Of a stretch of DNA of 64,000 bases, positions 1 to 7,588 are shown piece by piece (within the stretch, counting starts at the first letter, position 1; each line of letters opens with the position of its first letter). This DNA is from Ruminococcus flavefaciens. GTDB lineage: Bacteria > Bacillota > Clostridia > Oscillospirales > Ruminococcaceae. The DNA is taken from positions 1 through 64,000 of the forward strand of contig NZ_UETD01000002.1 in NCBI RefSeq assembly GCF_900116855.1, written 5' to 3'. Made by a program: the position numbers and the translations under genes. The notes beneath the pieces were generated by a model. It searched no databases. It saw nothing but the letters and a program-made list of their open reading frames with translations, and was not told the DNA's origin.

Positions 1-1796
1 GGAGTCTCAGCCTTTGAATTGCGCTTGACACATCGGTTGACGATTGGATCGGAGATAGTTTTTATCATATCGCCGTCGAAGTCCGCACCGCCGAGACGCT
101 CCGCAGTCAGCGAGTCCCAGTTCACCATAACAACGTCGGTGAGGTGGCTGAGATAATACTTCCTCATATTCTCAACGTCGGGATAGACTTGCAGCTGAAC
201 CTCTTCGTTTCGGGAAATATGCGGATTTCGCAAGAGCGTACATTCATTGCTGTGAGTATACGCCATTGACGGAGCATAGAAAGCGTTCTTCTCAAATTCA
301 CTTTGTATTGCACCGTTGAAGAAGTTGCGCTGACTTGTATTTCTTTTCGCTTTGGCAGGAATAAAACTTCTAAGAAAACCGAGCAGGTCTGCGGAGAGGT
401 AGCGGTTGTCGCCTGCAACGATAAGACGTCCGAGAGCATATTGTTTCAGCACCGCCTGAGCCCGTGACTTCAATCTGTCAGCGTAAACAGGCTCGGCAAT
501 GAACTTCGGATTTTTCTCCAGAATCTTTTTGAGATAGTATTCTTTAGTACCACGTCTGTGTTTTGGGCTTGTGAAAAAGCTCAGGCGGTACTCCCTGTCG
601 GTACAAAGCCTGTGGTATTCTCTTTCCGTTTCCTTGGTGAGCCAGTGGCGGTTATCATTCACAGGGAAGGAAAGCGGCAGATCAAGAGGTCGGAACTCGT
701 CAGCTGTCATTGAAAGTGTGTTGAGGAACTGATAGTTCAGCTCCGTAAACTTCTGCGGACTGTCTTTGCTGACACCAGAGATGTACAGAGCGTGCTTGTA
801 TCTGCGGAATGCGTCCCAATAGTTCTCCCAGCTCATATTGTTATCGCAGAGCCAGCCGTAGCCCTTGAACATACTCTTGGTTAGGATAATGTCAACGTCA
901 GCAACCTTGTGCTCAACTCCCCAGATGTCGGTGAGCATTGCAACTCCTGCGCTTTTGAAGAAGTCGTGAATATCTATCTGGTGCAGCATACCCTTGATGT
1001 ACGGCAGACGAATCTGAAACGAGGTGTGCTCGCCGCCTAACTTTTTATTGATGACCTTGGCGAACTCCTTAGAGATAACTCCTTCGCCGTCATAGCCGAG
1101 AATATCAACACTTTCCCTGCGCTCAACACGATGATACTTTCGCACAGGTGCGTCGCTGCCGTCGTCCTCAACAGTGATAACATCTGTGTCGTGAACGGTG
1201 TGTTTTTGATTTTCCACAACTATAACTCTGTGGGGCTTGTCGATGCCGATTCCGTCAACACGGATACCGCCCGAGAGCATAAGTCCGTTGTATGCGTACA
1301 GCTTGCTGAGCTGACACTTTGTTATCTCCATGCCGAGACGTATGCGCTCAGTGACCTTCCAGAAAATGTCCTCACGGATAAATGACAGCACAGCATTTCT
1401 GCTCATGCTGGCTGAGCGCTCAAACGCAACGTACTTGTGCATACCGTTGCCGAAATCTATCTCCACTCCTCTGTTCGTAAACAATGACGCAGCCTTCTCT
1501 TGGAGCTGTGCATAGTAAGGGTGCGATGCGTCACGGTCAAACACCCGTGAGAAGTCTGCGTAAAAAATAACATCGGACAGGTCCGTCACAAGGTCAGCGT
1601 TCTCATACTTGAAGTCGTCACCGTGCAGCACGCACATTATCTGATAGAAAAGTGCATTGTCGTCCTGCTCATGAGCGGAGTGTTTCAGACAGCTCCGCAG
1701 TGCGTTTTTATCAATAACTGTTTTGTAAAACAGTCCGTCAGGCTTTGAGTAGTTGAGCATTGCTCTGACGGACAGATCATATATCCTGTACTTCAT
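1..1796 (-). CDS. Single-chain double-psi beta-barrel RNA polymerase (RdRP/YonO-like), C-terminus beyond window
   Basis: The reverse strand is open for 598 codons from an ATG at 1796 (ribosome site AGGTGGTGA just upstream) to the window edge. Residues 572-576 read D-F-D-G-D within GGADFDGDM, the metal-binding loop shared by the RNA polymerase beta-prime subunit and the cellular RdRP (QDE-1/RDR) family. About 50 residues earlier, LLRNPH (521-526) matches the R/K-N-P that precedes the catalytic loop in RDR proteins, and hydrophobic DVVMVNW lies between. Known relatives include YonO of phage SPbeta, a single-chain DNA-dependent RNA polymerase, and crAss-like phage polymerases. I infer a nucleotide polymerase of a mobile element; whether it reads DNA or RNA cannot be told. 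It is divergent from the RepA-like ATPase gene. No stop codon occurs in the window, so the length is unknown. Confidence 0.8.
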   Translation of the reverse strand, partial: MKYRIYDLSVRAMLNYSKPDGLFYKTVIDKNALRSCLKHSAHEQDDNALFYQIMCVLHGDDFKYENADLVTDLSDVIFYADFSRVFDRDASHPYYAQLQEKAASLFTNRGVEIDFGNGMHKYVAFERSASMSRNAVLSFIREDIFWKVTERIRLGMEITKCQLSKLYAYNGLMLSGGIRVDGIGIDKPHRVIVVENQKHTVHDTDVITVEDDGSDAPVRKYHRVERRESVDILGYDGEGVISKEFAKVINKKLGGEHTSFQIRLPYIKGMLHQIDIHDFFKSAGVAMLTDIWGVEHKVADVDIILTKSMFKGYGWLCDNNMSWENYWDAFRRYKHALYISGVSKDSPQKFTELNYQFLNTLSMTADEFRPLDLPLSFPVNDNRHWLTKETEREYHRLCTDREYRLSFFTSPKHRRGTKEYYLKKILEKNPKFIAEPVYADRLKSRAQAVLKQYALGRLIVAGDNRYLSADLLGFLRSFIPAKAKRNTSQRNFFNGAIQSEFEKNAFYAPSMAYTHSNECTLLRNPHISRNEEVQLQVYPDVENMRKYYLSHLTDVVMVNWDSLTAERLGGADFDGDMIKTISDPIVNRCVKRNSKAET

Positions 1797-1846
1797 GGTC
1801 TCACCACCTGCTAAAAGTATATCACAAAACCTGCCAAAATGCAATA

Positions 1847-2101
1847 AGGATACTGCTCCCACATTTTCATTCCGAAACGTTCATTTTTGGCTGAAAAACA
1901 TTCAAAACTGTCATAATATCAGTTTTGAGTTTAAATGTCTGTAAAGCTCTATTCTATGAGCAATGCAGCTGTTTTTATGCTTTAGTGAGAAATGGTCAGT
2001 TCTCATGAAAATCAATTTGTGTTTCGGAAAACGTTTCAGAGCGGTCAAAATCTTATGCAAAAACAGGTTGATTTGCATATAGGATACTGCTCCCACATTT
2101 T
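1847..2101. repeat. 21-bp direct repeat pair in the divergent intergenic region
   Basis: The 327-bp space between the polymerase-like gene and the RepA-like gene holds two identical 21-bp copies in the same orientation, at 1847-1867 and 2081-2101. Both begin AGGATACTGCTCCCACATTT. One lies about 50 bp upstream of the polymerase start and the other about 23 bp upstream of the ATPase start. They may be operators, iterons or polymerase promoters. I found no convincing sigma-70 promoter in this space and no gene; the short minus ORF overlapping the second copy has no support. Confidence 0.75.
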
Positions 2102-2123
2102 TATGAAGAAAGGATGATTTTTA

Positions 2124-3314
2124 TTGACAAAACGAATCGAAATCGAGTTCAAAAGCAGCGTCGAGATAATGAACACGCCGATGAAAAAGAGACGCTTCAT
2201 CGTTGACGAAATGATCTATCCCGGTCTCCATGTACTGTCAGGTGATCCGAAGATTGGCAAGTCGTGGATGATGATGGATATGTGTCTTGCGATTGCCAAA
2301 GGTGAAAAGTTTCTTGGACGCAAAACAGAACAAGGTCATGTGGTTTACATGGCACTTGAAGATACGTCTGATAATTTGCAGACGCGAATGTATGAGCTGA
2401 CAGATGAGCCGACGGATAATCTGCAATACGTTTTGCTCGTCAACACTCTCGGCAACGGTCTTGAAGATGACCTGCGTAAGTGCAAGGAAACATTCTCAGA
2501 CCTGAAGCTGATAGTCATTGATACTCTGCAAAAAGTGCGCGATACAGTTGATATGAAGTACGGCAGTGATTACAAGGACGTATCAACGCTGAAATCTATT
2601 GCTGACGAGTTAGGCATCGCAATTATTCTTGTTCATCACAACCGAAAACAGCAAGACTCCAATCCGAACAACATGATACTTGGTACAAATGGTATCCCCG
2701 GTGCATCAGACGGTTGTCTTGTACTTCAGAGAAACGGAGACAGCAAGAATGCTGTGCTGAACATCAGCGGTCGCGGTGCTCCGTCACTCGACATAAATGT
2801 TATCAGGGACGGAGCAAAGTGGAAACTGCTTGACAAGCCGCCCGAAGACAAGCCTGATAACTTCCCGTCAGTGATACATGATTTTATGTTGGAGCGAAAA
2901 GAGTTCCGCGGAAGTGCGTCAGAGCTGTGCGAACTCTTATGCAAAAAGTTCCCGTCAGAGGAATTCAAAAACAACTGGATGTATCGCGAACTATTGCAGC
3001 ACGATGAAGAAGTTCACTCGCTCGGTATCAGCTATGGCAAAACAAAAAGTAACGGCACTCGCAGTATCTGTGTCCGTTACGAAGCTGATAGGGACAGCAG
3101 TGGCAGTAAATTACTGTACCCTGAAAGTGGTGCCCCTGCCGTCCCTGAAACGTCTTCAAACGCTGATATATCTTCGCAAACCGTTACTCCTTCTGCAAGT
3201 GATGTTAAAACAATTGCTGTCCCTGTTGGTGATAAACTTATTGAGTGGGCAGCGAACCGAATCACAGAAAAGTTAGCGGAGCAAGGCATTGAAGTTGAGC
3301 CGTTTCAGCCGTGA
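2124..3314 (+). CDS. RepA-like RecA-fold ATPase (AAA_25 type)
   Basis: A 396-residue protein starting at TTG, with GAAAGGATG a suitable distance upstream. The N-terminal 220 residues form a RecA-like ATPase core: Walker A GDPKIGKSW near residues 40-48, a Walker B strand LIVIDTLQ near 129-136, and the loop LVHHNRK. This pattern is typical of the RepA/DnaB-like replicative helicases and primase-helicase loaders of plasmids and integrated elements. The C-terminal 150 residues look like a winged-helix segment followed by a Ser/Thr/Pro-rich linker and a short amphipathic tail. It probably helps replicate or mobilise the element. It is divergent from the polymerase-like gene and shares its repeated intergenic motif. 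Substrate and hexamer state cannot be read from sequence. Confidence 0.85.
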   Translation: MTKRIEIEFKSSVEIMNTPMKKRRFIVDEMIYPGLHVLSGDPKIGKSWMMMDMCLAIAKGEKFLGRKTEQGHVVYMALEDTSDNLQTRMYELTDEPTDNLQYVLLVNTLGNGLEDDLRKCKETFSDLKLIVIDTLQKVRDTVDMKYGSDYKDVSTLKSIADELGIAIILVHHNRKQQDSNPNNMILGTNGIPGASDGCLVLQRNGDSKNAVLNISGRGAPSLDINVIRDGAKWKLLDKPPEDKPDNFPSVIHDFMLERKEFRGSASELCELLCKKFPSEEFKNNWMYRELLQHDEEVHSLGISYGKTKSNGTRSICVRYEADRDSSGSKLLYPESGAPAVPETSSNADISSQTVTPSASDVKTIAVPVGDKLIEWAANRITEKLAEQGIEVEPFQP

Positions 3315-3657
3315 GGCACAAAACCGCCCGTTTTTGCCGCCAATACAGAAATCGGGTAGTTATCCCACCTGCGGCGGTGAAAGCGATTGTGGCGCAACGT
3401 GGAGCGAGTGTGGCGATACCGCACAGATACTATCGGCAGAGGAGAAAAGTGGTGGTACCCGAAAAAATCAACCCTTTTGGGTTGGCAAGCATAGCTGCTG
3501 GCGTTCCGCCTGCCGCCTTGCTTGTCGGGCAGAAGCCCGAACCCACTTACGGCGAGCCGCCGCTCCCAGTTGTGCCTCCGCATAGTCCCTACGGACAGGA
3601 AGTACAATTGTCGGCACGCTGAAACATTTTACAAAACGGAAGAAAAGGAGGGATTCT
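3315..3657. other. Non-coding hairpin-rich segment, candidate oriT
   Basis: This 343-bp gap directly upstream of mobC is GC-richer than its surroundings and carries perfect small hairpins: AACCC-TTTT-GGGTT at 3470-3483, GGCG-TTC-CGCC at about 3500-3510, and TCGGGC-AGAA-GCCCGA at 3525-3540. Position beside mobC and the relaxase is where oriT usually sits in mobilizable elements. I cannot identify a nic site with certainty. Open frames here (for example 3311-3622) look like chance frames. A strong ribosome site (AAAAGGAGGG) for mobC ends the segment. Confidence 0.4.
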
Positions 3658-3969
3658 ATGAGACGGAGAAACACAACCATAGCGATACGCTGCACAGAGG
3701 AAGAAAGCAGACGTGTCCATGAGCTCGCTGAGAGGCACGGCTTGAAGCTGAATGACTTCGTAATGCGGTGTGCTCTCGGTAAGAAAATCGTTGTCGCCAA
3801 CGGCATCGACGAGATAGTCAGGCAGCAGAAAGCTATCGGACGAAACCTGAATCAGATAGCTACACTTGCAAACATGGACAGGCTGACCGCCGTGAACTTC
3901 CAGCCGCTCCTTGACGAGCACAGGAAGGTCACGGAGCTGATAGGTCAGCTGCTTCGGGAGGTGAAATAG
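3658..3969 (+). CDS. mobC: MobC-family mobilisation (relaxosome accessory) protein
   Basis: A 103-residue basic protein. Residues 1-45 (RRRNTTIAIRCTEEESRRVHEL, then KLNDFVMRCAL) fit a ribbon-helix-helix DNA-binding fold, and residues 60-100 carry the IGRNLNQIATLAN pattern typical of PF05713 MobC. Family members bind oriT and help the relaxase nick. The start is supported by AAAAGGAGGG seven bases upstream. The stop codon TAG overlaps the GTG start of the relaxase, so translation is probably coupled. The gene looks intact, unlike its partner. Confidence 0.9.
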   Translation: MRRRNTTIAIRCTEEESRRVHELAERHGLKLNDFVMRCALGKKIVVANGIDEIVRQQKAIGRNLNQIATLANMDRLTAVNFQPLLDEHRKVTELIGQLLREVK

Positions 3970-5294
3970 TGGCGACGGTCACAGCGATAAGCACGAAAGG
4001 CGGTGGCGGAGGCAAGAAGAGCCTCGACTACATCTGCCGCGATGCCAAGACCGAGAATAAAAAGTTCGTGACGGCTCTCAACTGTTCGCTGCCCACGGCA
4101 TATCAGGAGTTCAAAAACACAAGGGAGATGTACGGCAAGACTGACGGAGTTCATTACTATCACTTCGTCCAGTCACATCCCAGCGGCTACAAGATAGAGC
4201 CAGCTCTTGCTCATAAAATAGCAGTTGAGTTTGCGGAGAGAGCCTTCCCGGGACACGAAGTTGTAGTAGCAACTCACATCGACGCAGACCATATACACTC
4301 GCACTTCATACTCAATGCGGTCAACGCCGAGACAGGTCTGAAGTACCACTCCAACAAGTTCACACTGCATGACCTGCGATAGCTCAGCGATGAAATTTGT
4401 CAGAAGTACGGATTGACAACGCTCGGCAAACCTGAGATTCACAAGCAGAGCAACGGTATCACTAACGGTGAGTATCGAGTTGCAATGCGAGGTGAGAGTT
4501 GGAAAATGGCTCTCTCCAATACCATTGACGTGGTAATGAAAAGAGCCAAGAGCAAGAAACAATTCCGCTTCTACATGAAGCAGTGTGGCTACGATGTGAA
4601 ATGGGAAGACAGCCGAAAGTACATCACATACACCTGTCCCAACGGCAGGAGATGCCGCGACAACAAGCTTCACGAAGCGAAATACAGGAAGGAGAATATG
4701 GAATATGAATTCGAAATACGAAGAAGCGAAAGAAGCCTCCAAACAGAATTTAGAGGAGACACAGGACATACCAACTATGGTCTGCGTCCAGGAGCACAAC
4801 TGGCTGGCGCTGATCTCGCAGCTGAAACTTCTGACAGATACGCTGTTCGATGTCAAGGCTCAGACAGACGAGACAATGACATATGCACAGATGAAACAAT
4901 ACCTGCAAAATCAGCGGACGATATACAATCAGCTGCTGGAACAGGGAAAGGAGATACAGGAGCAGACGTCACAAAACGTGACGGCAGAGGTGTCGAAGTT
5001 GGATCAGGCGGCGAAGGACCTCGTCTCACAGGCTGGGAAGCTGAACGAGCAGACCTTATCGCAGCTGAAATGCGCCGAAGAGCAGAGCAGAAGTCACGGC
5101 TTCAGACTGCTCCGACTGGTGGTGTTGATAGAGTTTCTGCACCTGATATCGTCGGTGGCATTGCTGCTATGGCTTCGATAATTGAGGACGAGCCTGTCGA
5201 TGACGATACTGAGTATGCTCGAGAGCATGTTGACAGCAAAGCACTTGCCGAGGAACGAGAGCGTAAGGAAGCTCACGGAATACACATGGGATAA
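3969..5294 (+). pseudogene. MOBP-type relaxase interrupted by in-frame UAG
   Basis: The GTG start overlaps the mobC stop. Codons 1-137 hold the relaxase catalytic region: a candidate nucleophilic Tyr in KSLDYICRD (about 25-31) and the three-histidine metal motif HIDADHIHSH (about residues 99-108). Codon 138 (4380-4382) is TAG, after which the same frame stays open to 5294 (441 codons) and continues with typical relaxase sequence (LSDEICQKYGLTTLGKPEI). Family members usually have a sense codon here, and CAG to TAG is a one-base change. The C-terminal 190 residues are G/R/D/T-rich and probably disordered; they are overprinted by another gene in a second frame. Either the relaxase is dead or the stop is read through. 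mobC itself ends in TAG, which argues against general UAG recoding. Confidence 0.85.
4705..5181 (+). CDS. MobB-like coiled-coil membrane protein overprinted within relaxase gene
   Basis: A 158-residue frame lying wholly inside the 3' part of the relaxase gene, in another frame. The ATG follows AGGAAGGAG by about ten bases. The protein is largely helical: residues 1-130 are Q/K/E-rich with heptad-like spacing (coiled coil expected), and the last 24 residues (LLRLVVLIEFLHLISSVALL...) form a single membrane-spanning tail. ColE1-type plasmids carry mobB/mobD nested in mobA in the same way, and MobB there is a membrane-linked accessory. By analogy it may tether the relaxosome to a conjugation pore. 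Sequence character, ribosome site and location support a real gene, but the family assignment is inference. Confidence 0.65.
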   Translation: MNSKYEEAKEASKQNLEETQDIPTMVCVQEHNWLALISQLKLLTDTLFDVKAQTDETMTYAQMKQYLQNQRTIYNQLLEQGKEIQEQTSQNVTAEVSKLDQAAKDLVSQAGKLNEQTLSQLKCAEEQSRSHGFRLLRLVVLIEFLHLISSVALLLWLR

Positions 5295-5382
5295 ACCAAA
5301 TTTAAACGAAAGGAATTTTGAAAATGAACAATATAGTTCACATCAGAAACATAAACGGAATAATTGAGAGGAGCGTGGTATA

Positions 5383-5580
5383 TTGGGAAGAACGAGAACT
5401 GAACCTAAGATCAAAACAGCAAATTTCATATACAACAGTGATAAGACCGCCTTTGATAATTTCATAGAGGCTATGATCCACGACTATCTGAACTCGTTAG
5501 AATCTGCACAGACTGCTCAGGTGGATTTTAGTGGAAAGGTCGAATTTTCGGAAGATAAAGAAAAAATAGTAGACTTCTGA
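5383..5580 (+). CDS. Small acidic hypothetical protein upstream of recombinase
   Basis: A 65-residue frame from TTG, with GAGAGGAG nine bases upstream. Composition is that of a small folded protein (KTANFIYNSDKTAFDNFIE then AMIHDYLNSLE, acidic tail). I do not recognise the family. It sits between the relaxase and the serine recombinase, a place where many Firmicute elements carry a short accessory protein. A competing 47-codon frame starts at ATG 5324 with its own AAAGGA site and overlaps it, so either or both may be translated. Confidence 0.5.
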   Translation: MGRTRTEPKIKTANFIYNSDKTAFDNFIEAMIHDYLNSLESAQTAQVDFSGKVEFSEDKEKIVDF

Positions 5581-5600
5581 GGAAGTCTGTGGTATGGTGT

Positions 5601-5628
5601 GTCGTAGCACCGGACAAGGTGCTGCGAC
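5601..5628. promoter_or_regulatory. Inverted repeat before the recombinase gene
   Basis: GTCGTAGCACC, a six-base loop GGACAA, then GGTGCTGCGAC form a near-perfect 11-bp stem ending 24 bp before the recombinase ATG. An A-run and the ribosome site follow. It could be an operator, a recombination arm site or a leader hairpin controlling recombinase translation. It is not a terminator on the plus strand because no T-run follows. Confidence 0.55.
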
Positions 5629-5652
5629 TGCCAAAAAAAGGAGAGTGATTAT

Positions 5653-7233
5653 ATGAGAGCATGGCTCTATTATAGACTGTCCCGTGACGAGGACGCTGAG
5701 ATGAACAGCTTACAGAATCAGAGGCAGATACTTGCGGACTACGCAGAACAGAACGGATACGACGTTGTCGGAGAAAGCTTCGATGATAATGTTTCAGGTA
5801 TGACATTCAATAGAAATGGTATTGGTCAGCTTGAAACAGCGGTCGATGAGGGAAAAGTTGACATAGTTTTAGTCAAAGACTTATCCCGACTCGGCAGACA
5901 TCGAACTCAGACTGCTTTGTTTATCGACCATCTGCGCGAGAACAACGTAAAGGTTTATTCAGTGACAGAGGGCATAGACTCGACTAATGAAAACGATGAT
6001 ATGCTCATCGGCTTCAAGCAGTTGTTCAACGACTTCTATGCCAAGGATATAAGCAAGAAAGTTCGCGCAGGAGTGCGGCAGAAGCAGAAAACCACCGGCA
6101 TAGTCGAGACTCTGCCGATGGGATATGTAAAGGATAAAAATACAGATATGATAACAATTGATGAGGAGACAGCATGGATAGTCCGGGAGGTTTTTCGCTT
6201 GTACATAGACGGATACGGTCTGACAACCATAGCAAAGAAGATGAACGCGGACGGAATTAAGTCACCTGACTATTACTTCAACCGAAAGCTGAGCGACCAT
6301 AAGCCTGACATCTCCAAGAAATATCTGTGGGTTCAGACTACAGTGAAGCGTATGCTGACTAATGAGCTTTATCACGGAACACTTGTGAATCACAAGACGG
6401 TCAGCTCAAAGATATACAAAACCAAAACGACGGTCCCGGAGGATGAACAGTATCGTCATGATAATTACTGCGAGCCTATAATTGATGAAACTACATGGAA
6501 ACAGGCACAGTTCATGCTGGAACAGAGGTCGAAGATAAATCCACGCTCGCAGTGTGGACGTAACATTCACAAATATGCAGGAATTATAAAATGTGCCGAG
6601 TGTGGTGCAAGTTTAATCGCACGGAGAAGGAGGTGGAAGGAAAAGGAGTACGTTGAATACACCTGCAACAGCAACCACCGATACGGCAAGGAATACTGCA
6701 CACCACATTCAGTCCACGAGGAGCAGCTTGATGCACTGATAAATATTGAAATCGTATCTCTGCTTGAGTATATACAAGCTGAGAGTGCGAAGTACGAGAA
6801 GATCATCAAGAACTGGCTCAAAAAGAAGCCTAAGTATGATAAGGAAATACAGCGCAGCAATGAGAAAATCAAGCAATGCCGCGATGAGATAGAACAGATC
6901 ATCATAGAGCGTATCAATGATCGTGACCATGCTAAGATCTACAATGATATGATTGAAAAGCGTGAAGCTGAGATACGCTCACTTGAAAAGAAGATAGCAG
7001 ACCTTCGGCATTATGATGAGGTATGCAAGAAGCGCCGTGAAGAATTGAAGAACACTTCCGAGTTGATAGAGACTATACTTGCAGACGGACATATCTCAAA
7101 CGTCAACCTGAGAATGCTTGTCCGTCAGGTCACAGTTCACCAGAACGAGGACAAGTCTATCGACATAAGCTTCGATATGAACGGCGCGTTCAATTACAAC
7201 ATAATGGAAGATGTTACAGATGAGATACTTTGA
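5653..7233 (+). CDS. Large serine recombinase (integrase/transposon resolvase)
   Basis: A 526-residue protein with the usual architecture. The resolvase catalytic domain (1-150) has the nucleophilic Ser10 in YYRLSRDED and the KDLSRLGR arginine motif near residue 80. The recombinase domain (about 160-290) precedes a zinc beta-ribbon (about 305-350, KCAECGAS with a later C-x8-C pair). A long coiled coil (about 365-480) and a C-terminal tail follow. These enzymes insert and excise elements between attP and attB without high-energy cofactors. The start has AAAGGAGAG upstream. It is the last gene of the element and ends 34 bp from the tRNA-Leu 3' end. It looks intact. Confidence 0.95.
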   Translation: MRAWLYYRLSRDEDAEMNSLQNQRQILADYAEQNGYDVVGESFDDNVSGMTFNRNGIGQLETAVDEGKVDIVLVKDLSRLGRHRTQTALFIDHLRENNVKVYSVTEGIDSTNENDDMLIGFKQLFNDFYAKDISKKVRAGVRQKQKTTGIVETLPMGYVKDKNTDMITIDEETAWIVREVFRLYIDGYGLTTIAKKMNADGIKSPDYYFNRKLSDHKPDISKKYLWVQTTVKRMLTNELYHGTLVNHKTVSSKIYKTKTTVPEDEQYRHDNYCEPIIDETTWKQAQFMLEQRSKINPRSQCGRNIHKYAGIIKCAECGASLIARRRRWKEKEYVEYTCNSNHRYGKEYCTPHSVHEEQLDALINIEIVSLLEYIQAESAKYEKIIKNWLKKKPKYDKEIQRSNEKIKQCRDEIEQIIIERINDRDHAKIYNDMIEKREAEIRSLEKKIADLRHYDEVCKKRREELKNTSELIETILADGHISNVNLRMLVRQVTVHQNEDKSIDISFDMNGAFNYNIMEDVTDEIL

Positions 7234-7236
7234 TAC

Positions 7237-7264
7237 AAAAAAAGCGCCTCACATTATGTGAGGC
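7237..7264 (-). terminator. Intrinsic terminator of tRNA-Leu
   Basis: On the minus strand GCCTCACA-TAA-TGTGAGGC forms a perfect 8-bp stem followed by GC and seven T residues. It lies directly after the tRNA-Leu CCA end, and its T-run reaches to within four bases of the recombinase stop codon. Confidence 0.9.
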
Positions 7265-7266
7265 AC

Positions 7267-7353
7267 TGGTGCGGATAACAGGACTTGAACCTGCATGAAC
7301 TTGCGTTCATATGGACCTGAACCATACGCGTCTGCCAATTCCGCCATATCCGC
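7267..7353 (-). tRNA. tRNA-Leu(CAG)
   Basis: The minus strand folds as a class II tRNA. It has acceptor GCGGATA/TATCCGC with discriminator A and encoded CCA. The anticodon stem is TATGG/CCATA with loop TTCAGGT (anticodon CAG), the variable arm is GAAC-GCAA-GTTC, and the T arm loop is TTCAAGT. It reads CUG leucine codons. Its 5' half is repeated upstream (see the tandem modules), so this copy may depend on read-through from the distant native promoter. Confidence 0.96.
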
Positions 7354-7363
7354 TTGTATAATT

Positions 7364-7426
7364 GAGTCGAAAATTTTTACACGGTACGACTCTTGACCGA
7401 GGTGGACTTATTACAAGTTGCTCCAC
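7364..7426 (-). ncRNA. Candidate pseudoknotted leader RNA, copy 1 (next to intact tRNA-Leu)
   Basis: On the minus strand GTGGA/TCCAC (7422-7426 with 7402-7406) encloses CTT/AAG. It is followed by CGGT/ACCG (7396-7399 with 7382-7385), whose loop holds GAGTCG (7387-7392). That segment pairs with CGACTC downstream (7364-7369) across an A/T-rich loop, giving an H-type pseudoknot. It ends ten bases before the tRNA 5' end. I do not recognise it as a known riboswitch. Confidence 0.6.
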
Positions 7427-7525
7427 AGAAATGCTGATAAGTAATGCGAAATTAATTTTTACACTGACGTAACGTAACCTGAACCATACGCGTCTGCCAA
7501 TTCCGCCATATCCGCTTGTATAATT

Positions 7526-7588
7526 GAGTCGAAAATTTTTACACGGTACGACTCTTGACCGAGGTGGACTTATTACAAGTTGCTCCAC
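7526..7588 (-). ncRNA. Candidate pseudoknotted leader RNA, copy 2
   Basis: Identical to copy 1 and exactly 162 bp away. It lies upstream of a truncated tRNA-Leu 5' half rather than a full tRNA. Confidence 0.55.

Noticed and set aside
3311..3622. 103-codon plus-strand frame beginning GTG at the RepA-like stop
   Set aside because: Low-complexity basic sequence with no family likeness, no own ribosome site beyond the overlap, and it covers the hairpin-rich candidate oriT. A coupled small protein cannot be fully excluded.
4173..4856. 227-codon minus-strand frame opposite the relaxase
   Set aside because: Antisense shadow of the relaxase; no ribosome site or protein-family signal.
3969..5294. 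General UAG recoding in the element as the explanation for the relaxase stop
   Set aside because: mobC ends with TAG and other genes of the element use TGA or TAA normally, so recoding of all UAG codons is not supported.
5182..5367. 61-codon plus-strand frame after the MobB-like gene
   Set aside because: Overlaps the relaxase end in another frame, has no ribosome site and ends in a random-looking tail.
7307..7588. 93-codon minus-strand frame with an internally repeated peptide
   Set aside because: The repeat is created by the 162-bp tandem DNA modules containing tRNA halves; it is not a protein gene.
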